Assembly (NCBI RefSeq): GCF_000971155.1
Contig: NZ_BBLX01000004.1
Coordinates: forward strand, 1-64,000
Direction of reading: 5' to 3'
DNA: 64,000 nt
Origin: Demequina maris
GTDB taxonomy: Bacteria > Actinomycetota > Actinomycetes > Actinomycetales > Demequinaceae
The notes beneath the pieces were generated by a model, which searched no databases, was not told where the DNA came from, and saw only the letters and a program-made list of their open reading frames with translations. This document shows, piece by piece, positions 44,450 to 53,329 of this stretch (position 1 is the first letter of the stretch; each line of letters opens with the position of its first letter). The translations under genes were made by a program, and so were the position numbers.

Positions 44450-46180
44450 ATGCTCTGGAAGCTCCTGGTGAGCTCGGTCAGGCCGTACTGGCGCCTCCTC
44501 GCGGGCGTCGTCGTGTTCCAGTTCGCGCAGGCGATGGTGAACCTGTACCTGCCCACGCTCAACGCCGACATCATCGACAAGGGCGTCGCCACCGGCGACA
44601 CCGGCTACATCTGGCGCATGGGCGGCTGGATGCTCGCGCTGTCGTTCGTGGGCGTCGCGACCACCATCACCGCCGTCTACTTCGGCGCCAAGCTCGCGAT
44701 GCGCGTGGGCCGCGACCTCCGCGCCGACATCTTCGGCCGCGTCGGGACGTTCTCCGAGGCCGAGGTGCAGCGCTTCGGCGCGCCCTCGCTCATCACCCGC
44801 ACGAGCAACGACGTCCAGCAGGTGCAGATGCTCGTCCTCATGACGTGCACCATGCTCATGACGACGCCGTTCACCCTGATCGGCGGCGTGATCCTCGCGA
44901 TCGACCAGGACCCCGAGCTGTCGTGGATCATGGCGGTCGCGATCCCCGTGCTGCTCGTCATCGTGCTGCTCATCGTGTGGCGCATGGTGCCCCACTTCCG
45001 CCGCATGCAGACGCGCATCGACGGCATCAACCGCGTGCTGCGCGAGCAGCTCACGGGCATCCGCGTGATCCGCGCCTTCGTCCGCGAGCCCGTCGAGGAG
45101 ACGCGCTTCGCCGAGGCCAACGACCTCGTCACCGAGTCCGCCCTCAAGGCCGGCCGCCTCATGGCCGCGATGTTCCCGCTCGTGCTGCTCGTGGTGAACC
45201 TCGGCTCCGCCGCGGTGATCTGGTTCGGCGGCTACCGCATCGACTCCGGCGAGATGCAGGTGGGCGCGCTCACCGCGTTCCTCAGCTACCTCATCCAGAT
45301 CCTGTTCTCCGTCCTCATGGCGACGTTCCTCTTCGTGCTCGTGCCCCGCGCCGCGGTCTCCGCGGACCGCATCGGCGCGGTGCTCGCCACCCGGTCGACC
45401 GTGATCGAGGACGATGCGGCGGTCGAGGTCCCCTCGACCGGCGACGTGGTCTTCGACGAGGTGACCTTCACGTACCCGGGCGCCGAGCAGCCCGTGCTCG
45501 CGGACATCTCGTTCACCGCGCGTCGCGGCACCACCACGGCGATCATCGGCTCGACCGGCGCGGGCAAGACCACCCTCATCAACCTCATCCCGCGCCTGTA
45601 CGACGCGACCGGCGGCACCGTCCGCGTGGGCGGCGTCGACGTGCGCGAGGCGCGCCTCGAGTCGCTCTGGTCGCGCATCGGCGTGGTCCCGCAGCGCCCG
45701 TACCTGTTCGCCGGGACCGTCGCGAGCAACCTCCGCTACGGCCGCGAGGAGGCCACCGACGACGAGCTGTGGGGCGCGCTCGCGATCGCGCAGGGCGAGG
45801 ACTTCGTGCGGGCCATGCCCGAGCAGCTCGACACCGCGGTCGCGCAGGGCGGCACCACGGTGTCGGGCGGTCAGCGCCAGCGCCTGTCGATCGCCCGCGC
45901 GCTCGTGCGGCGCCCGGACGTGCTCGTGTTCGACGACTCGTTCAGCGCGCTCGACACCGCCACCGACGCCCGGCTGCGCGCGGCCCTCGGGCGCGACGTG
46001 ACCGACGTGACCGTGATCGTCGTCGCCCAGCGCGTGTCGAGCATCGTCGACGCGGACCAGATCCTGGTGATGGAGGACGGGCGCATCGTCGACCGCGGCA
46101 CGCACGCCGAGCTGCTCGAGACCTCGCCCACGTACCAGGAGATCGTCAGTACCCAGCTGCGAGCGGAGGAGGTGGCCTGA
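44450..46180 (+). CDS. ABC exporter half-transporter, degenerate-site subunit
   Basis: A 576-residue fused permease/ATPase. Six helices occupy about 1-315; the nucleotide domain has Walker A GSTGAGKTTL, a canonical signature VSGGQRQRLS, and Walker B VLVFDDSFSALD in which the catalytic Glu is Asp. Its partner has the canonical Glu, so the dimer has one active and one degenerate ATP site, as in TM287/288-type multidrug exporters. ATG 44450. It overlaps the partner start by one base. Confidence 0.92.
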   Translation: MLWKLLVSSVRPYWRLLAGVVVFQFAQAMVNLYLPTLNADIIDKGVATGDTGYIWRMGGWMLALSFVGVATTITAVYFGAKLAMRVGRDLRADIFGRVGTFSEAEVQRFGAPSLITRTSNDVQQVQMLVLMTCTMLMTTPFTLIGGVILAIDQDPELSWIMAVAIPVLLVIVLLIVWRMVPHFRRMQTRIDGINRVLREQLTGIRVIRAFVREPVEETRFAEANDLVTESALKAGRLMAAMFPLVLLVVNLGSAAVIWFGGYRIDSGEMQVGALTAFLSYLIQILFSVLMATFLFVLVPRAAVSADRIGAVLATRSTVIEDDAAVEVPSTGDVVFDEVTFTYPGAEQPVLADISFTARRGTTTAIIGSTGAGKTTLINLIPRLYDATGGTVRVGGVDVREARLESLWSRIGVVPQRPYLFAGTVASNLRYGREEATDDELWGALAIAQGEDFVRAMPEQLDTAVAQGGTTVSGGQRQRLSIARALVRRPDVLVFDDSFSALDTATDARLRAALGRDVTDVTVIVVAQRVSSIVDADQILVMEDGRIVDRGTHAELLETSPTYQEIVSTQLRAEEVA

Positions 46181-48165
46181 TGAGCGAGCGCACCGAGACC
46201 AAGAATCGTCCCCCGCAGCGCCAGCACGGCGGCCCGATGGGGCCCGGCATGGGCGCCCCCACCGAGAAGGCGTCGAACTTCAAGGAGTCGGGCAAGCGAC
46301 TGGCCGGCCTGCTCAGGCCCGAGATGGCGTTCGTCGTCGTGGTCGTGATCCTCGGCGCGGGCTCCGTGGCCCTGTCCGTCGTGGGCCCGAAGATCCTAGG
46401 CAACGCGACCACGGTCATCTTCGAGGGCTTCCTCGCCGGCGGCGTCGACTTCCCCAAGCTCCACGGCATCCTGCTGTGGGTCGTCATCATCTACATCGGC
46501 TCCGCGATCCTGGGCCTGCTGCAGGGCTTCATCCTCAACGGCGTCACGCAGCGCACCGTGTTCCGGCTGCGCGAGAGCGTCGAGGAGAAGATCCACCACC
46601 TGCCGCTGAGCTACTTCGACCGCCACCAGCGCGGCGACCTGCTCAGCCGCGTGACGAACGACATCGACAACATCTCGCAGACGCTCCAGCAGACGCTCAG
46701 CCAGCTGTTCATCTCGGTCCTCACCGTGATCGGCATCCTCGGGATGATGTTCTCGATCTCGTGGGAGCTCGCGCTCGTCGCGCTCGTGTCCATCCCGCTC
46801 ACCGCGGTGATCGTGGCCCAGATCGCCAAGCGCTCGCAGCCCAAGTTCGTCGCGCAGTGGAAGCACACCGGCGACCTCAACTCGCAGATCGAGGAGGGCT
46901 ACACCGGCCACGCGCTCGTCAAGGTGTTCGGGCGCGGCCGCGAGTCGCGGGCCGAGTTCGCGCGCAAGAACGAGGAGCTCTACGAGGCGAGCTTCGGCGC
47001 GCAGTTCATCTCCGGCATCATCATGCCGAGCGCGATGTTCATCGGGAACCTCGTCTACGTGGCCATCGCGGTCATCGGCGGGCTGCGCGTCGCGAGCGGC
47101 ACCATGACGCTGGGCGACGTGCAGGCGTTCATCCAGTACTCGCGCCAGTTCCAGCAGCCCATCAGCCAGCTGGGATCGATGGCGAACCTGCTGCAGTCGG
47201 GCGTCGCGTCCGCGGAGCGCGTGTTCGAGCTGCTCGACGCCGACGAGCAGGGCGCGGACGCGGACCCGGCCGAAACCCCCGACGACGACCACGGCCGCCT
47301 CGTGTTCGAGGACGTGTCGTTCCGCTACGTCGACGACAAGCCGCTCATCGACGACCTCGACCTCACCGTCGAGCCCGGCCGCACGGTCGCGATCGTGGGA
47401 CCGACGGGCGCCGGAAAGACCACGCTCGTCAACCTCATCATGCGGTTCTACGAGCTCAAGGGCGGCCGCATCACGCTCGACGGCACGGACATCGCGCAGA
47501 TGACCCGCCAGGACCTGCGCTCGCGCACCGGCATGGTGCTCCAGGACACGTGGCTCTTCGGCGGCACCATCCGTGACAACATCGCCTACGGCCGGCCCGG
47601 CGCGACGGACGAGGAGATCCTCGACGCCGCGAAGGCCGCCTACGTCGACCGCTTCGTGCACTCGCTGCCCGACGGCTACGACACGGTCCTCGACGACGAC
47701 GCGACGAACCTGTCCGCGGGCGAGCGTCAGCTCGTCACGATCGCGCGCGCGTTCGTCGCGCGGCCGCAGGTGCTGATCCTCGACGAGGCGACGTCCTCCG
47801 TGGACACCCGCACCGAGCTGCTCGTCCAGCGCGCGATGGCCGAGCTGCGCAAGGATCGCACGGCCTTCGTCATCGCGCACCGCCTGTCGACCATCCGCGA
47901 CGCGGACCTGATCCTCGTGATGGAGAACGGGTCGATCGTCGAGCAGGGCGACCACCACGAGCTGCTCGCCGCCAAGGGTGCGTACGCGCGCCTGTACGAG
48001 GCGCAGTTCGCCGCCCCGCTCGAGGAGGTGGAGCCGCCGATCGACCCGGTCGACCCCGCCACCGGCGAGCTCGCCACGGTGTTCGACGACCCGTCGGTGC
48101 CGCACCCGGGCGCCCCGCCGCACCGCGGCGAGGAGCTCGACGATGCGGGGGTGGACCGGGGCTGA
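46180..48165 (+). CDS. ABC exporter half-transporter, catalytic subunit
   Basis: A 661-residue fused permease/ATPase. A Gly/Pro-rich leader (PMGPGMGAPTEK) precedes six helices (about 45-350). The nucleotide domain has Walker A GPTGAGKTTLVNLI, signature LSAGERQLVT and Walker B VLILDEATSSVD with the catalytic Glu. About 45 acidic/Pro-rich residues extend past the usual end. ATG 46180 shares a base with the previous stop. The pair exports drugs or lipids by family; the substrate is unknown. Confidence 0.92.
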   Translation: MSERTETKNRPPQRQHGGPMGPGMGAPTEKASNFKESGKRLAGLLRPEMAFVVVVVILGAGSVALSVVGPKILGNATTVIFEGFLAGGVDFPKLHGILLWVVIIYIGSAILGLLQGFILNGVTQRTVFRLRESVEEKIHHLPLSYFDRHQRGDLLSRVTNDIDNISQTLQQTLSQLFISVLTVIGILGMMFSISWELALVALVSIPLTAVIVAQIAKRSQPKFVAQWKHTGDLNSQIEEGYTGHALVKVFGRGRESRAEFARKNEELYEASFGAQFISGIIMPSAMFIGNLVYVAIAVIGGLRVASGTMTLGDVQAFIQYSRQFQQPISQLGSMANLLQSGVASAERVFELLDADEQGADADPAETPDDDHGRLVFEDVSFRYVDDKPLIDDLDLTVEPGRTVAIVGPTGAGKTTLVNLIMRFYELKGGRITLDGTDIAQMTRQDLRSRTGMVLQDTWLFGGTIRDNIAYGRPGATDEEILDAAKAAYVDRFVHSLPDGYDTVLDDDATNLSAGERQLVTIARAFVARPQVLILDEATSSVDTRTELLVQRAMAELRKDRTAFVIAHRLSTIRDADLILVMENGSIVEQGDHHELLAAKGAYARLYEAQFAAPLEEVEPPIDPVDPATGELATVFDDPSVPHPGAPPHRGEELDDAGVDRG

Positions 48166-48247
48166 CGCGCGTCGCCGCGGCCCCGGTCGTAGGCTGGCGT
48201 GGAGCGCGGGTCCGGTCCGCCGTGGGTCGCCCGCGCAGGAGGCGGAC

Positions 48248-48709
48248 ATGGAGCTCGAGGTCGTCGAGGTGGACCCGATGCCGGTGGCGTCCGTGACCCG
48301 ACGGACGCCCGTCGAGGAGATCGGCCCGGCGATGGCGGAGGCGTTCGGCGCGATCATGACGGCGATCGACCGCAACGGGCTCACACCCGCGGGGCCGCCG
48401 CTCGCGTGGTACCCCGAGTCGATGGTGGAGGGGAAGCCGCTGCTCATGGTCGTCGCGGTGCCCATCGATCCCGACGTCACCGAGCTGGACGACGTGGACG
48501 TGCAGGCGCTGCCCGGCGGCACCTTCGCGACGGCGATCCACGTGGGGCCGTACGCGGGGCTCGGCGCGACGTACGCGGCGATGGCGGCGGAGCTCGGCGC
48601 GCGAGGGCTGCGGCCCGCCGGCGGCCCGCGCGAGATCTACGTCGACGACCCCGACGTGACGCCCGAGGCGGAGCTGCGTACGCGCCTCGAGTTCCCGGTC
48701 GTCGCCTGA
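48248..48709 (+). CDS. GyrI-like effector-binding domain protein
   Basis: A 153-residue stand-alone GyrI-like/AraC effector-binding domain (MELEVVEVDPMPVASVTRRT, then GPPLAWYPES and TFATAIHVGPYAGLGATYAA). Such domains bind small amphipathic ligands and have been linked to drug sensing or hydrolysis. AGGAGG lies 8 bases before ATG 48248. It follows the exporter operon on the same strand and may work with it, but this is inference. Confidence 0.8.
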   Translation: MELEVVEVDPMPVASVTRRTPVEEIGPAMAEAFGAIMTAIDRNGLTPAGPPLAWYPESMVEGKPLLMVVAVPIDPDVTELDDVDVQALPGGTFATAIHVGPYAGLGATYAAMAAELGARGLRPAGGPREIYVDDPDVTPEAELRTRLEFPVVA

Positions 48710-48739
48710 GGCGCCGCCTGAGACGCCGCCTGAGGCGCG
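48704..48739. repeat. 12-bp tandem repeat, three copies
   Basis: GCCTGAGGCGCC, GCCTGAGACGCC and GCCTGAGGCGCG follow one another. The first contains the stop codon of the GyrI-like gene, and the 12-base period places TGA in the same frame in every unit. Confidence 0.85.
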
Positions 48740-48749
48740 GCGCGCCCGC

Positions 48750-49793
48750 TCAGGTCTCGGGCGTCTCGAGGTGCTCGGAGTCGAACGTGTAGGTGGGCAC
48801 CAGCTCGATCTCGATGAGCGACGTGTCGAGCCCGTCGTCCTCCATGGCCTGGTAGACCTTCTCCATGTCCGGCAGGGGCGGCTGGCCCTTGACGATCACG
48901 TGGATGCGGCCGGCCTCGCGCGGCGTCACCGACACGAGGTCCCAGCGCGTGCCCTGGGTCGCATCGTCCACGAACGACGTGACGCGCCCCATGCGCGAGC
49001 GCGACTCGATCGTGTGCGCGGTCGAGTACGACAGCGGCACCGCGACGATCACGACGAGCACGATCGTCGTGAGGTACGAGCGCGCGCGGCGGCGCCGCTC
49101 GGCCTCCTTGTCCTCGGCCATCTCGATCCGCACGTTGGCGAAGCCGTAGATCGCCATCACGACGGACCCCGTCGCCAGGATCGCCGCGACGTTCGTGACG
49201 AACAGCAGCAGGGCGCCCAGGCCCTGCGACCACGCGCCCGACTCGAAGGTCAGCCCCACGACCACCAGCGGCGGCACCAGCGAGATCGCGATCGCGACCC
49301 CGGGCAGGGTGTCCGAGATGTCGGAGCGCAGCAGCGCGATCGAGCCGACGACGCCCGTGGCGAGCGCGGCGAGCAGATCCACGACGCCGGGGGAGACGCG
49401 GGCCGCGACCTGCGCGTTCGTCGCCGCGGTGATCGGCTGGATCACGATGAGGCCGATGACGAAGCCGACCCCGATCGCCGCGAGGGCTCCCGCCACCATC
49501 AGCCACATCGACCGCATGAGGTTGCGGTGGTCGCCGAGCACCGTCGACAGCATGGTGCCCTGGATCGGCCGCATGAGCGGCGCGACGATCATCGCGCCGA
49601 TCACGGTCGCCGTGGAGTCCGCGACCACGCCGGCGGTGGCGATGATCGACGCGAGGATGAGCAGCAGCCAGAAGCGCGTGTGCTGCGCGCGGACGCGCTC
49701 GCCCTCGAAGAGCACCGCCTCCCGCATGTAGTCGACAGAGTTGAGCTTCGCGCCGCGGCGCGACTCGCGTGGTGTCGACGCGGGGGTGGTCAC
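48750..49793 (-). CDS. DUF389 membrane protein
   Basis: A 347-residue polytopic protein of the DUF389 family: several helices between about 40 and 260 (VIGAMIVAPLMRPIQGTM is a family motif), followed by an extracytoplasmic C-terminal domain. Its function is unknown. GTG 49793 overlaps the stop of the upstream SHOCT gene by 4 bases (GTGA). It is the last gene of a minus-strand operon with the SHOCT and DUF6325 genes. Confidence 0.85.
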   Translation of the reverse strand: MTTPASTPRESRRGAKLNSVDYMREAVLFEGERVRAQHTRFWLLLILASIIATAGVVADSTATVIGAMIVAPLMRPIQGTMLSTVLGDHRNLMRSMWLMVAGALAAIGVGFVIGLIVIQPITAATNAQVAARVSPGVVDLLAALATGVVGSIALLRSDISDTLPGVAIAISLVPPLVVVGLTFESGAWSQGLGALLLFVTNVAAILATGSVVMAIYGFANVRIEMAEDKEAERRRRARSYLTTIVLVVIVAVPLSYSTAHTIESRSRMGRVTSFVDDATQGTRWDLVSVTPREAGRIHVIVKGQPPLPDMEKVYQAMEDDGLDTSLIEIELVPTYTFDSEHLETPET

Positions 49794-50164
49794 CCGAGCA
49801 GCTTCGCCTTGGCGGCCGCGAACTCGGCGTCCGACAGGATGCCCGCCTCCTTCATCTGCGCGAGCTTCTGCAGCTCGCCCATGAGGTCGCCTCCGCCCGC
49901 GGGCGCCGCCGCGACCTGGGGCGTCTGCTGCTGTTGCAACTGCGCAAGCTCGGCCTGCATCGACGCCATCTGCGCCTGCGACTGCTGCGCCTGGTACGCC
50001 TGCTGCTCGGCGGCGTACTGCTCCTGCTGGGCCTGCTGCTCCTGCGCGCTCCAGCGCTGGTTCTGGCGGCGCGACACCCGGCCGCCCACCGCCTGCGCGG
50101 TGCCGGCGATGACCGCCGTCCGCGCCATCGTGCCCACCAGGCCCGGTCGTCCCATCCTGCGCAT
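49790..50164 (-). CDS. SHOCT-domain protein with Gln-rich coiled coil
   Basis: A 124-residue product with a short hydrophobic start (MGRPGLVGTMARTAVIAGTA), a Gln/Ala-rich coiled-coil stretch (about 40-90), and a C-terminal SHOCT motif (LMGELQKLAQMKEAGILSDA). SHOCT helices are oligomerisation or targeting tails. ATG 50164 follows AGGGAGGAG. The start codon lies inside a copy of the GGACGATGCG oligomer. The longer frame to 50311 overlaps the DUF6325 gene and is not used. Confidence 0.78.
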   Translation of the reverse strand: MRRMGRPGLVGTMARTAVIAGTAQAVGGRVSRRQNQRWSAQEQQAQQEQYAAEQQAYQAQQSQAQMASMQAELAQLQQQQTPQVAAAPAGGGDLMGELQKLAQMKEAGILSDAEFAAAKAKLLG

Positions 50165-50178
50165 CGTCCCGCTCCTCC

Positions 50179-50607
50179 CTATGCCTCGGCGCTGACGGCG
50201 TCGAGGACCTCCTGCACCACCGGGCCCGGCACCCGGACGGTGTCGAGCAGCTCGCCGCCGGCCGCGGCGATCGCGTCCCGCAGCGGCACCACCCACGAGT
50301 GCTCGAAGCACAGGATCGCGGCGGACGCGCCGGGCGGCAGCGAGTCGGCGAGGATCTCGGCGTCCTCGTCGTTGAGCAGCCCGTCGAGGCGCGCGAGCAG
50401 GTCGCTCAGCGCGGTCACCTCCGGGTCGTCGGTGATCTCCGCGAGCTCGACGATCTCGACGGACTCGTCGTCCTTCTTGTGCACCACGATGGCGTCGACG
50501 ATGGAGATCACCCCCGTCTCGACCAGCTTCTTGATCTCCGCGAGGATCGAGCCGTCGAACCGGCTCTCCGCGAAGGCGATGGTGACGATCTCGACGGGAC
50601 CGATCAT
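50179..50607 (-). CDS. DUF6325-family protein
   Basis: A 142-residue soluble acidic protein starting MIGPVEIVTIAFAESRFDGS, with a ferredoxin-like alternation (VSIVDAIVVHKK type segments). It is recognised as DUF6325, related to DUF1269 proteins and typically encoded with SHOCT proteins. ATG 50607 has AAGGAG 7 bases upstream. It heads the operon to the SHOCT and DUF389 genes. Function unknown; a role with the membrane protein DUF389 is inferred from the operon. Confidence 0.75.
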   Translation of the reverse strand: MIGPVEIVTIAFAESRFDGSILAEIKKLVETGVISIVDAIVVHKKDDESVEIVELAEITDDPEVTALSDLLARLDGLLNDEDAEILADSLPPGASAAILCFEHSWVVPLRDAIAAAGGELLDTVRVPGPVVQEVLDAVSAEA

Positions 50608-50734
50608 GGCGCTGCTCCTTGGCTCGAAGTCGGGGCCTGGGACGCCCGCGCGCCCCCTCCTCGCAGGCTAGGCCCGCCGCAGGGGACCGGCAACAGGAAC
50701 GAGGGACGATGCGGCGGCACCCGGTGCCGCGGAC

Positions 50735-50789
50735 GTGACGCGCGTCACCACCAGGGGTGATTGTTCCGTGAAGCCTGCGGTGATAGCCT
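50735..50789 (+). promoter_or_regulatory. Probable rho promoter and upstream palindrome
   Basis: TTGTTC (50761-50766), a 17-base spacer and TAGCCT (50784-50789) with an extended TGA before the -10 form a good promoter, giving a leader of about 145 bases. A perfect 14-bp palindrome GTGACGCGCGTCAC (50735-50748) lies just upstream. The gene-free interval 50608-50938 also holds a hairpin (50714-50730) and two GACGATGC copies. Confidence 0.65.
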
Positions 50790-50938
50790 GGACCCGCTTC
50801 CCCCGGAACGGCGCTCAGCGCCCCGGACGAACGCTATCCACGTTGCAGGCGTCTGCCGACGATGCCCGTCAGCCGTACCCACGTGGACGATCTCGCACTT
50901 CTGGAGCCACAGGGGCTCGTGCGAGGAAAGGACAGTAC

Positions 50939-52744
50939 GTGACAGACACGACCGTGGCGCCCGACCAGACCGCCACCCTCACCGCGATGAAGCTTCCGCA
51001 GCTCCAGGCGCTCGCCGCCGAGCTCGGCGTCTCCGGCACCGCGCGCATGCGCAAGGCGGACCTGGTCGAGGCGATCAAGAACGGCGGCGTCGTGCCCGCC
51101 AAGAAGTCGGCCCCGAAGGCCGACAGCAGCGACGAGAAGAAGCCGGCCGCCGACAAGCCCGCCGCCGCGCGCCAGCCGCGCCGCCGCGCCGAGGCCCCGC
51201 AGTCGGCCCCCGAGTCCGAGGACGCCGAGTCCCGCGCGCGCCGCGCCAAGGAGGCCGTCAACCTCGACCTGCCCCGCGGCGACAAGGACGCGCCGGCGGA
51301 CAAGCAGGGCTCCGAGGACGCCGAGTCCCGCGCGCGCCGCGCCAAGGAGGCCGTCAACCTCGACCTGCCTCGCGGCGACCGCCAGCAGGGCGAGCGGGCC
51401 GAGGACGGCGAGCAGGACGGCGAGCGCCGTCAGCAGCAGGGCCAGCAGCGCCAGCAGCAGGCGCAGGACGACGACGAGCGCGGCAGCCGCCGCCGCCGTG
51501 GCCGTGGCCGCGGCCGTGGACGCGGCCGGGAGCGCGACGTGGTCGAGGGCGCGACCAGCCCGACCCAGCAGCTCGACGACGACGACGTCCGCGACGACGA
51601 GGAGCTGACCCCGGTCGGCGGCATCGTCGACATCCTCGACAACTACGCGTTCATCCGCACCACCGGCTACCTGCCCGGCAAGTCGGACGTGTACGTGTCG
51701 ATGAACCAGATCAAGAAGTACGGCCTGCGCAAGGGCGACGCCATCACCGGCACCGTCCGCCCGCCCCGCCCGGGCGAGCGCGGCCAGCGCCAGAAGTTCA
51801 ACGCCCTCGCCGGCGTCGACAAGGTCAACGGCCAGTCCCCGGACGACGCGCGTCACCGCCCCGCGTTCGGCGACCTCACGCCGCTGTACCCGCAGCACCG
51901 CCTGCACCTCGAGACCGAGCCGCGCAACATGACCAACCGCGTGATCGACCTCGTGGCGCCCATCGGCAAGGGCCAGCGCGGCCTCATCGTGTCGCCGCCG
52001 AAGGCCGGCAAGACGCTCGTGCTGCAGTCGATCGCCAACGCGATCACCACGAACAACCCCGAGGTCCACCTCATGGTCGTGCTCGTCGACGAGCGCCCCG
52101 AGGAGGTCACCGACATGCAGCGCACGGTCAAGGGCGAGGTCATCGCCTCGACCTTCGACCGTCCCGCCGACGACCACACCACGGTCGCCGAGCTCGCGAT
52201 CGAGCGCGCCAAGCGCCTCGTCGAGATGGGTCACGACGTCGTCGTGCTGCTCGACTCGATCACCCGCCTGGGCCGCGCGTACAACATCTCGGCGCCCGCC
52301 TCGGGCCGCATCCTGTCGGGCGGTGTCGACTCGTCGGCGCTCTACCCGCCCAAGCGCTTCTTCGGCGCCGCGCGCAACATCGAGAACGGCGGCTCGCTGA
52401 CCATCCTCGCGACCGCCCTGGTCGAGACCGGCTCGAAGGCCGACGAGGTGATCTTCGAGGAGTTCAAGGGCACCGGCAACATGGAGCTCAAGCTCTCGCG
52501 GACGCTCGCCGACCGCCGCATCTTCCCGGCCGTCGACGTCAACGCGTCGGGCACGCGCCGCGAGGAGATCCTCATGAGCCAGGAGGAGCTCAAGGTCATG
52601 TGGAAGCTGCGTCGCGTGCTCACCGCGCTCGAGCAGCAGCAGGCCATCGAGCTGCTCCTGGGCAAGCTCAAGGAGAACCGCACCAACGCCGAGTTCCTCA
52701 TGCAGGTCGCCAAGACCACGCCGGGCTCGGACGAGGAGAAGTAG
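50939..52744 (+). CDS. rho: Transcription termination factor Rho
   Basis: The hexameric RNA helicase that ends transcription. The 601-residue product has a SAP-like N-domain (about 10-55), a long charged insertion (about 56-220) typical of actinobacterial Rho, an RNA-binding domain ([20 protein letters not shown]), Walker [14 protein letters not shown] and the Q/R loops ([20 protein letters not shown]). The insertion contains an exact-looking 23-residue duplication and an Arg/Gly-rich patch. GTG 50939 follows GAGGAAAGGA. Confidence 0.97.
   Translation: MTDTTVAPDQTATLTAMKLPQLQALAAELGVSGTARMRKADLVEAIKNGGVVPAKKSAPKADSSDEKKPAADKPAAARQPRRRAEAPQSAPESEDAESRARRAKEAVNLDLPRGDKDAPADKQGSEDAESRARRAKEAVNLDLPRGDRQQGERAEDGEQDGERRQQQGQQRQQQAQDDDERGSRRRRGRGRGRGRGRERDVVEGATSPTQQLDDDDVRDDEELTPVGGIVDILDNYAFIRTTGYLPGKSDVYVSMNQIKKYGLRKGDAITGTVRPPRPGERGQRQKFNALAGVDKVNGQSPDDARHRPAFGDLTPLYPQHRLHLETEPRNMTNRVIDLVAPIGKGQRGLIVSPPKAGKTLVLQSIANAITTNNPEVHLMVVLVDERPEEVTDMQRTVKGEVIASTFDRPADDHTTVAELAIERAKRLVEMGHDVVVLLDSITRLGRAYNISAPASGRILSGGVDSSALYPPKRFFGAARNIENGGSLTILATALVETGSKADEVIFEEFKGTGNMELKLSRTLADRRIFPAVDVNASGTRREEILMSQEELKVMWKLRRVLTALEQQQAIELLLGKLKENRTNAEFLMQVAKTTPGSDEEK
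51215..51379 (+). repeat. 69-bp direct duplication inside rho
   Basis: Bases 51215-51283 and 51311-51379 are the same except one position (CCC versus CCT codon), 96 bases apart. Each encodes the 23-residue unit starting [20 protein letters not shown] (residues 93-115 and 125-147 of Rho), so the frame is kept. Confidence 0.9.
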
Positions 52745-52769
52745 GGCGGCGATTCCGCCGCTGCCATAG

Positions 52770-52832
52770 CGCCCTGTGAGGTGCTTAGTGCTCGAATCGC
52801 TTCAGATCGGGCACCGAGCACCTCACAGGGCG
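52770..52832. repeat. Palindromic element B1, after rho
   Basis: Perfect 16-bp arms CGCCCTGTGAGGTGCT (52770-52785) and complement (52817-52832), with an inner imperfect stem. It lies between the convergent rho and ECF sigma genes and may also terminate both. Its core GAGGTGC...GTGCTCGAATC recurs at 54097 and 55183. Confidence 0.85.
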
Positions 52833-52837
52833 TTCGT

Positions 52838-53329
52838 CTACCCGTGGACGGACGACGCAAGGGTCGCCTCGAGCGTGGCCCTCGCCTTGGCGTAGCGCGA
52901 CCGGGCGGTGGAGGGATTGGTCCCGATCACCGCGGCGGCGTCCGCGAGCGAGAAACCTTCCCAGTGCACGAGCTCCACGAGCTCGCGCTGGGGTGCCGGG
53001 AGAGCGGCGATCGCGGCGCGGACGTCGAGCGCGAGCGCGTCGTCGGTATCGGCAGGCATCGGCGCGAGCGCCGCGATCCGATCCGCCAGACGGAGTCGTC
53101 GGGACTCGTCTCGCCGGTGGCCGCGCAGGCACGTGCGCGCGATCCCGAAGAGCCACGGACGGAGCTCTGATGCGGCCTCGGGTGCGTCCGCCTTGCGCCG
53201 CCACGCCACGAGCATCGTCTCGCCGAGCAGATCCGCCGCGATCTCCGGCGAGCGGCGCTGCAGGTAGCGCAGCAGGTCGCCGCCGTGCTCGCGCAGGGCG
53301 TCTTCGAGCACTCGATCCGCTGCGCTCAC
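52838..53329 (-). CDS. ECF-type RNA polymerase sigma factor
   Basis: A 163-residue sigma factor: region 2 ([20 protein letters not shown], then [19 protein letters not shown]) and region 4 ([20 protein letters not shown] and [20 protein letters not shown]). The group is not identified. GTG 53329 overlaps the stop of the upstream membrane-protein gene by 4 bases and is preferred to GTG 53344. The stop is 6 bases from palindrome B1. The gene lies in an accessory interval between rho and rpmE. Confidence 0.82.
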   Translation of the reverse strand: MSAADRVLEDALREHGGDLLRYLQRRSPEIAADLLGETMLVAWRRKADAPEAASELRPWLFGIARTCLRGHRRDESRRLRLADRIAALAPMPADTDDALALDVRAAIAALPAPQRELVELVHWEGFSLADAAAVIGTNPSTARSRYAKARATLEATLASSVHG

